Assembly (NCBI RefSeq): GCF_003997935.1
Contig: NZ_RZQL01000045.1
Location: 1-33,028 of the forward strand
Length of the DNA stretch: 33,028 nucleotides
Source: Mesorhizobium sp. M7A.F.Ca.US.006.01.1.1
GTDB lineage: Bacteria; Pseudomonadota; Alphaproteobacteria; Rhizobiales; Rhizobiaceae
Direction of reading: 5' to 3'
Made by a program: the position numbers and the translations under genes. Position 1 is the first letter of the stretch. Each line of letters starts with the position of its first letter. The notes beneath the pieces were generated by a model. The model had not been told where the DNA came from and ran no database searches. It saw only the letters and a program-made list of their open reading frames with translations. This document shows positions 31,148 to 33,028 of the stretch, in pieces.

Positions 31148-32803
31148 TCAGCTCAATGACACGCGATCGAGCAGCAGCCCGGCGGCGATCGGCGGCAAGC
31201 CGCTGACATTCTTGCGCACCGGCACCAACAGATCGGGGAAATAGCTGAAGATGACCGGTGTCTCGTCGAGCAGCAGTTTCTGGATGTCGGAGGCGGCAGC
31301 GCGCTGCGCGCCGACATCGAGCGCCTTGAGATAGCTGGTGACCATGCCGTCATAGGCCGTACTCTTGAAATGCGCCGCGTTCCACGGGCCGTCGCTGACC
31401 AGCGGGCTCTTCAGGAAGACGTTCGGCACGCTGCGATGCGCGTAGTCGGTGATCCCCAGCGGGCTGTCCAGCCAGTCCGACTGGCCGAACACCGCCTTGC
31501 CGTAATATTTGTCCTGGTCCTCGATGTTGAGCGAGATGCGCGCACCGATCTCCTTGGCGAAATTCTGGAACAATTGCGCGTAGCCGGGAATGTCGGAATA
31601 GCGCAGCGTGGTCAACGTGATGTCGAAACCGCCGGCGAGGCCCGCCGCCTCCAGCAACTGCTTGGCCTTGGCGATGTCCTGTACGCGTTGCGGTACCGCC
31701 TTGTCGGTCGCCGGGAAAGCCGGCGCGAACGGGCTGTCATTGCCGGTCGCCGCCATGCCGCGGCACAGGCCGTCGACCAGCTTGGAGCGATCGATGCACA
31801 GCGCCAGCGCCTGGCGCACGCGTTTGTCGGTGAACGGGCCGGTGTCGCAGCGCATGTGAAGCTGGCGGTGCGCGGTCGAAGCGACGCGCAGCACGGTGAT
31901 GTCAGGACTGTTCAGCACCACCTGGCTGACATCGAGCGGGACGGCATCGAGGATGTCGACTTCGCCGGCCTGCAGCGCCAGGATGCGCGGCTGCACGTCC
32001 CCGTAGAACTTGAATTCGAGCCGGTCGGGCAATGCCTTCTCGCCCCAATAGTCGGGATTGCGGATGAAAGTCGCGCCGACCTTTGGCGTGTAGCTTTCCA
32101 GCCGGAACGGTCCGGTGCCTTCGAACGTCTTTTCGTAATCGCCCTTGTAGCTCGCCGGCAAGATGACGGCATTGTAATTGTCGATCGACACTGAATAGGG
32201 AAAGCTGCCATTCGGCGCATCGAGGTGGAAGGCGACGGTGTGGTCGTCGACCTTCCGGGTGCCGCCCTTTGACAGCAGCCCCTTGAACACCGATAGCGCG
32301 TTGGAAGCGCCGTTGGGATCGGCCAGCCGGTCGAAGGTAGCGACGACGTCGTCGGCCTTGAAATCTTCGCCATTGTGGAATTTCACGCCCTTGCGCAGCT
32401 TGAAGGTCCACACGCTGCCGTCCTCGTTCGGCGCCCAGCTCTCCGCCAGCACCGGCTTCAAGGTGAGGTCCGGCTGGGTGACGCAGAGAAACTCTGCGGT
32501 CTGGAAAACCAACTGGTAGCTGCCGCTGTCATAGTAGGTGACGGGATCGATGGCGCCGCCCGGCGTCGCCACGCCGGCGCGCACCGTGCCGCCCGGCTTG
32601 CTCTCGGCCCGGGCATGCTGGGTGCCGAGGCCGGCGGCCGCGACAAGGCTGCCCAGGAACGGCAAGGAGAGCCCAAGCACGCTGCCATGGCGCAGGAAGT
32701 CGCGGCGGCCCATCCTGCCGGCCAGCAATTCGTCGACAGCGGAATTTTCGATTGCAGTGAGCGTTCTGCGAGCGTTGTCGATCATCCGGAAATGCTTGGG
32801 CAT
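31148..32803 (-). CDS. Tat-exported solute-binding protein, peptide/nickel family
   Basis: A 551-residue family 5 extracellular solute-binding protein (SBP_bac_5). The N-terminus has a twin-arginine signal, GRRDFLRHG with Arg33-Arg34, then a hydrophobic stretch and cleavage near ARA (64-66). The signal peptide is preceded by an unusual 30-residue extension. Family-like stretches include LAESWAPNEDGSVWTFKLRKG and VKFHNGEDFKADDVVATFDRL. It would bind a peptide or other small ligand in the periplasm for an ABC importer, but no permease or ATPase gene is in the window. GAGGAA lies about 7 nt before the ATG. It is first in a run with the DUF427 and SDR genes and divergent from a LysR gene. Confidence 0.87.
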   Translation of the reverse strand: MPKHFRMIDNARRTLTAIENSAVDELLAGRMGRRDFLRHGSVLGLSLPFLGSLVAAAGLGTQHARAESKPGGTVRAGVATPGGAIDPVTYYDSGSYQLVFQTAEFLCVTQPDLTLKPVLAESWAPNEDGSVWTFKLRKGVKFHNGEDFKADDVVATFDRLADPNGASNALSVFKGLLSKGGTRKVDDHTVAFHLDAPNGSFPYSVSIDNYNAVILPASYKGDYEKTFEGTGPFRLESYTPKVGATFIRNPDYWGEKALPDRLEFKFYGDVQPRILALQAGEVDILDAVPLDVSQVVLNSPDITVLRVASTAHRQLHMRCDTGPFTDKRVRQALALCIDRSKLVDGLCRGMAATGNDSPFAPAFPATDKAVPQRVQDIAKAKQLLEAAGLAGGFDITLTTLRYSDIPGYAQLFQNFAKEIGARISLNIEDQDKYYGKAVFGQSDWLDSPLGITDYAHRSVPNVFLKSPLVSDGPWNAAHFKSTAYDGMVTSYLKALDVGAQRAAASDIQKLLLDETPVIFSYFPDLLVPVRKNVSGLPPIAAGLLLDRVSLS

Positions 32804-32887
32804 GGCTGGATTCCTCGCTTGTCTTGGGGTCAGTCATCTAGTTCATTGTTGACTGCCGCCGGAAAGCGATATTTTTTGATAGGGGTC

Positions 32888-32902
32888 ATCGAAATTTTCG
32901 AT
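32888..32902. promoter_or_regulatory. Candidate LysR-type operator
   Basis: ATCGAAA-T-TTTCGAT is a perfect 15-bp palindrome, 13 nt before the LysR start and about 85 nt before the divergent solute-binding protein gene. An additional A/T-rich stretch (GATATTTTTTGATA, 32867-32880) lies next to it. Placement and symmetry fit autoregulation plus control of the divergent operon. Confidence 0.55.
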
Positions 32903-32915
32903 ACAAGAGGTGGGC

Positions 32916-33028
32916 ATGGACACTGAAAATCTGCGCAGCTTTCTCGAAGTCGCCGCGCATGGCAGCTTCACCGTCGCGGCTGGCCGGCTCAACCTCGCCC
33001 AGTCCACCGTCAGTGCGCGGATCAGGGG
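32916..33028 (+). CDS. LysR-family transcriptional regulator (partial, runs off the right edge)
   Basis: The first 37 codons are visible from ATG 32916. They contain the LysR helix-turn-helix pattern: LRSFLEVAAHGSFTVAAGRL, then NLAQSTVSARI. AGAGG lies upstream. It is divergent from the solute-binding protein/DUF427/SDR operon, which it probably regulates together with the palindrome at 32888-32902. The ligand-binding domain is outside the window. Confidence 0.85.
   Translation, partial: MDTENLRSFLEVAAHGSFTVAAGRLNLAQSTVSARIR

Noticed and set aside
1..33028. CRISPR array, tRNA, rRNA, transposase or prophage genes
   Set aside because: I looked for regularly spaced direct repeats, tRNA-like structures and mobile-element enzymes and saw none. 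The only repeats are small palindromic intergenic elements.

Overview
The window looks like chromosomal DNA from a soil alphaproteobacterium of the order Rhizobiales, most probably Mesorhizobium or a close relative. The grounds are the high G+C coding style, the gene content, and several intergenic palindromic repeat types of a kind I associate with Mesorhizobium genomes. No database search was possible, so the genus is an inference.

Nearly everything from about 125 to 28,995 can be read as one catabolic island for methylated amines. Trimethylamine is oxidised to trimethylamine N-oxide (TMAO) by a flavin monooxygenase (tmm, 23506-24864). External TMAO can enter through an ABC transporter (tmoX-tmoV-tmoW, 28995-24879). 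TMAO is split to dimethylamine plus formaldehyde by a DUF1989-GcvT fusion (tdm, 4593-2224). Dimethylamine is demethylated by a multi-component monooxygenase (dmmD-dmmA-dmmB-dmmC, 18249-22114). Methylamine is then joined to glutamate (gmaS, 11486-10179), rearranged to N-methylglutamate (mgsA-mgsB-mgsC, 14509-11548), and oxidised back to glutamate (mgdA-mgdB-mgdC-mgdD, 10086-4940). Each C1-releasing demethylation step has a folate-binding GcvT-type domain: the C-terminus of Tdm, DmmD, and the C-terminus of MgdC.

Two APC-superfamily permeases lie in the island. One (1834-125) stands alone between terminators downstream of tdm. The other (17071-15668) sits in a six-gene run with three small membrane proteins upstream, one of them only 53 residues long, and two uncharacterised membrane-anchored proteins downstream. 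This run feeds into mgsA and is the best candidate here for an undescribed system, possibly a multi-subunit methylamine or N-methyl amino acid transporter.

A candidate regulator, an XRE helix-turn-helix protein with a cupin domain (23187-22471), is encoded divergently from tmm. A recurring sequence built on GAGTGAAAT followed by a T-rich stretch and TTTC lies 35-106 nt upstream of the first gene of almost every transcription unit in the island. Several copies sit just downstream of, or overlapping, a recognisable TTGACA-like promoter. I infer a shared operator for a methylamine regulon.

From 29416 to 32803 a separate minus-strand operon encodes a Tat-exported peptide/nickel-type solute-binding protein, a double DUF427 protein and a short-chain dehydrogenase. 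A divergent LysR-type regulator runs off the right edge. Its substrate is unknown. The left edge holds the last codons of an unrelated plus-strand gene and a strong bidirectional terminator. I saw no tRNA, rRNA, CRISPR array, prophage or transposase gene.
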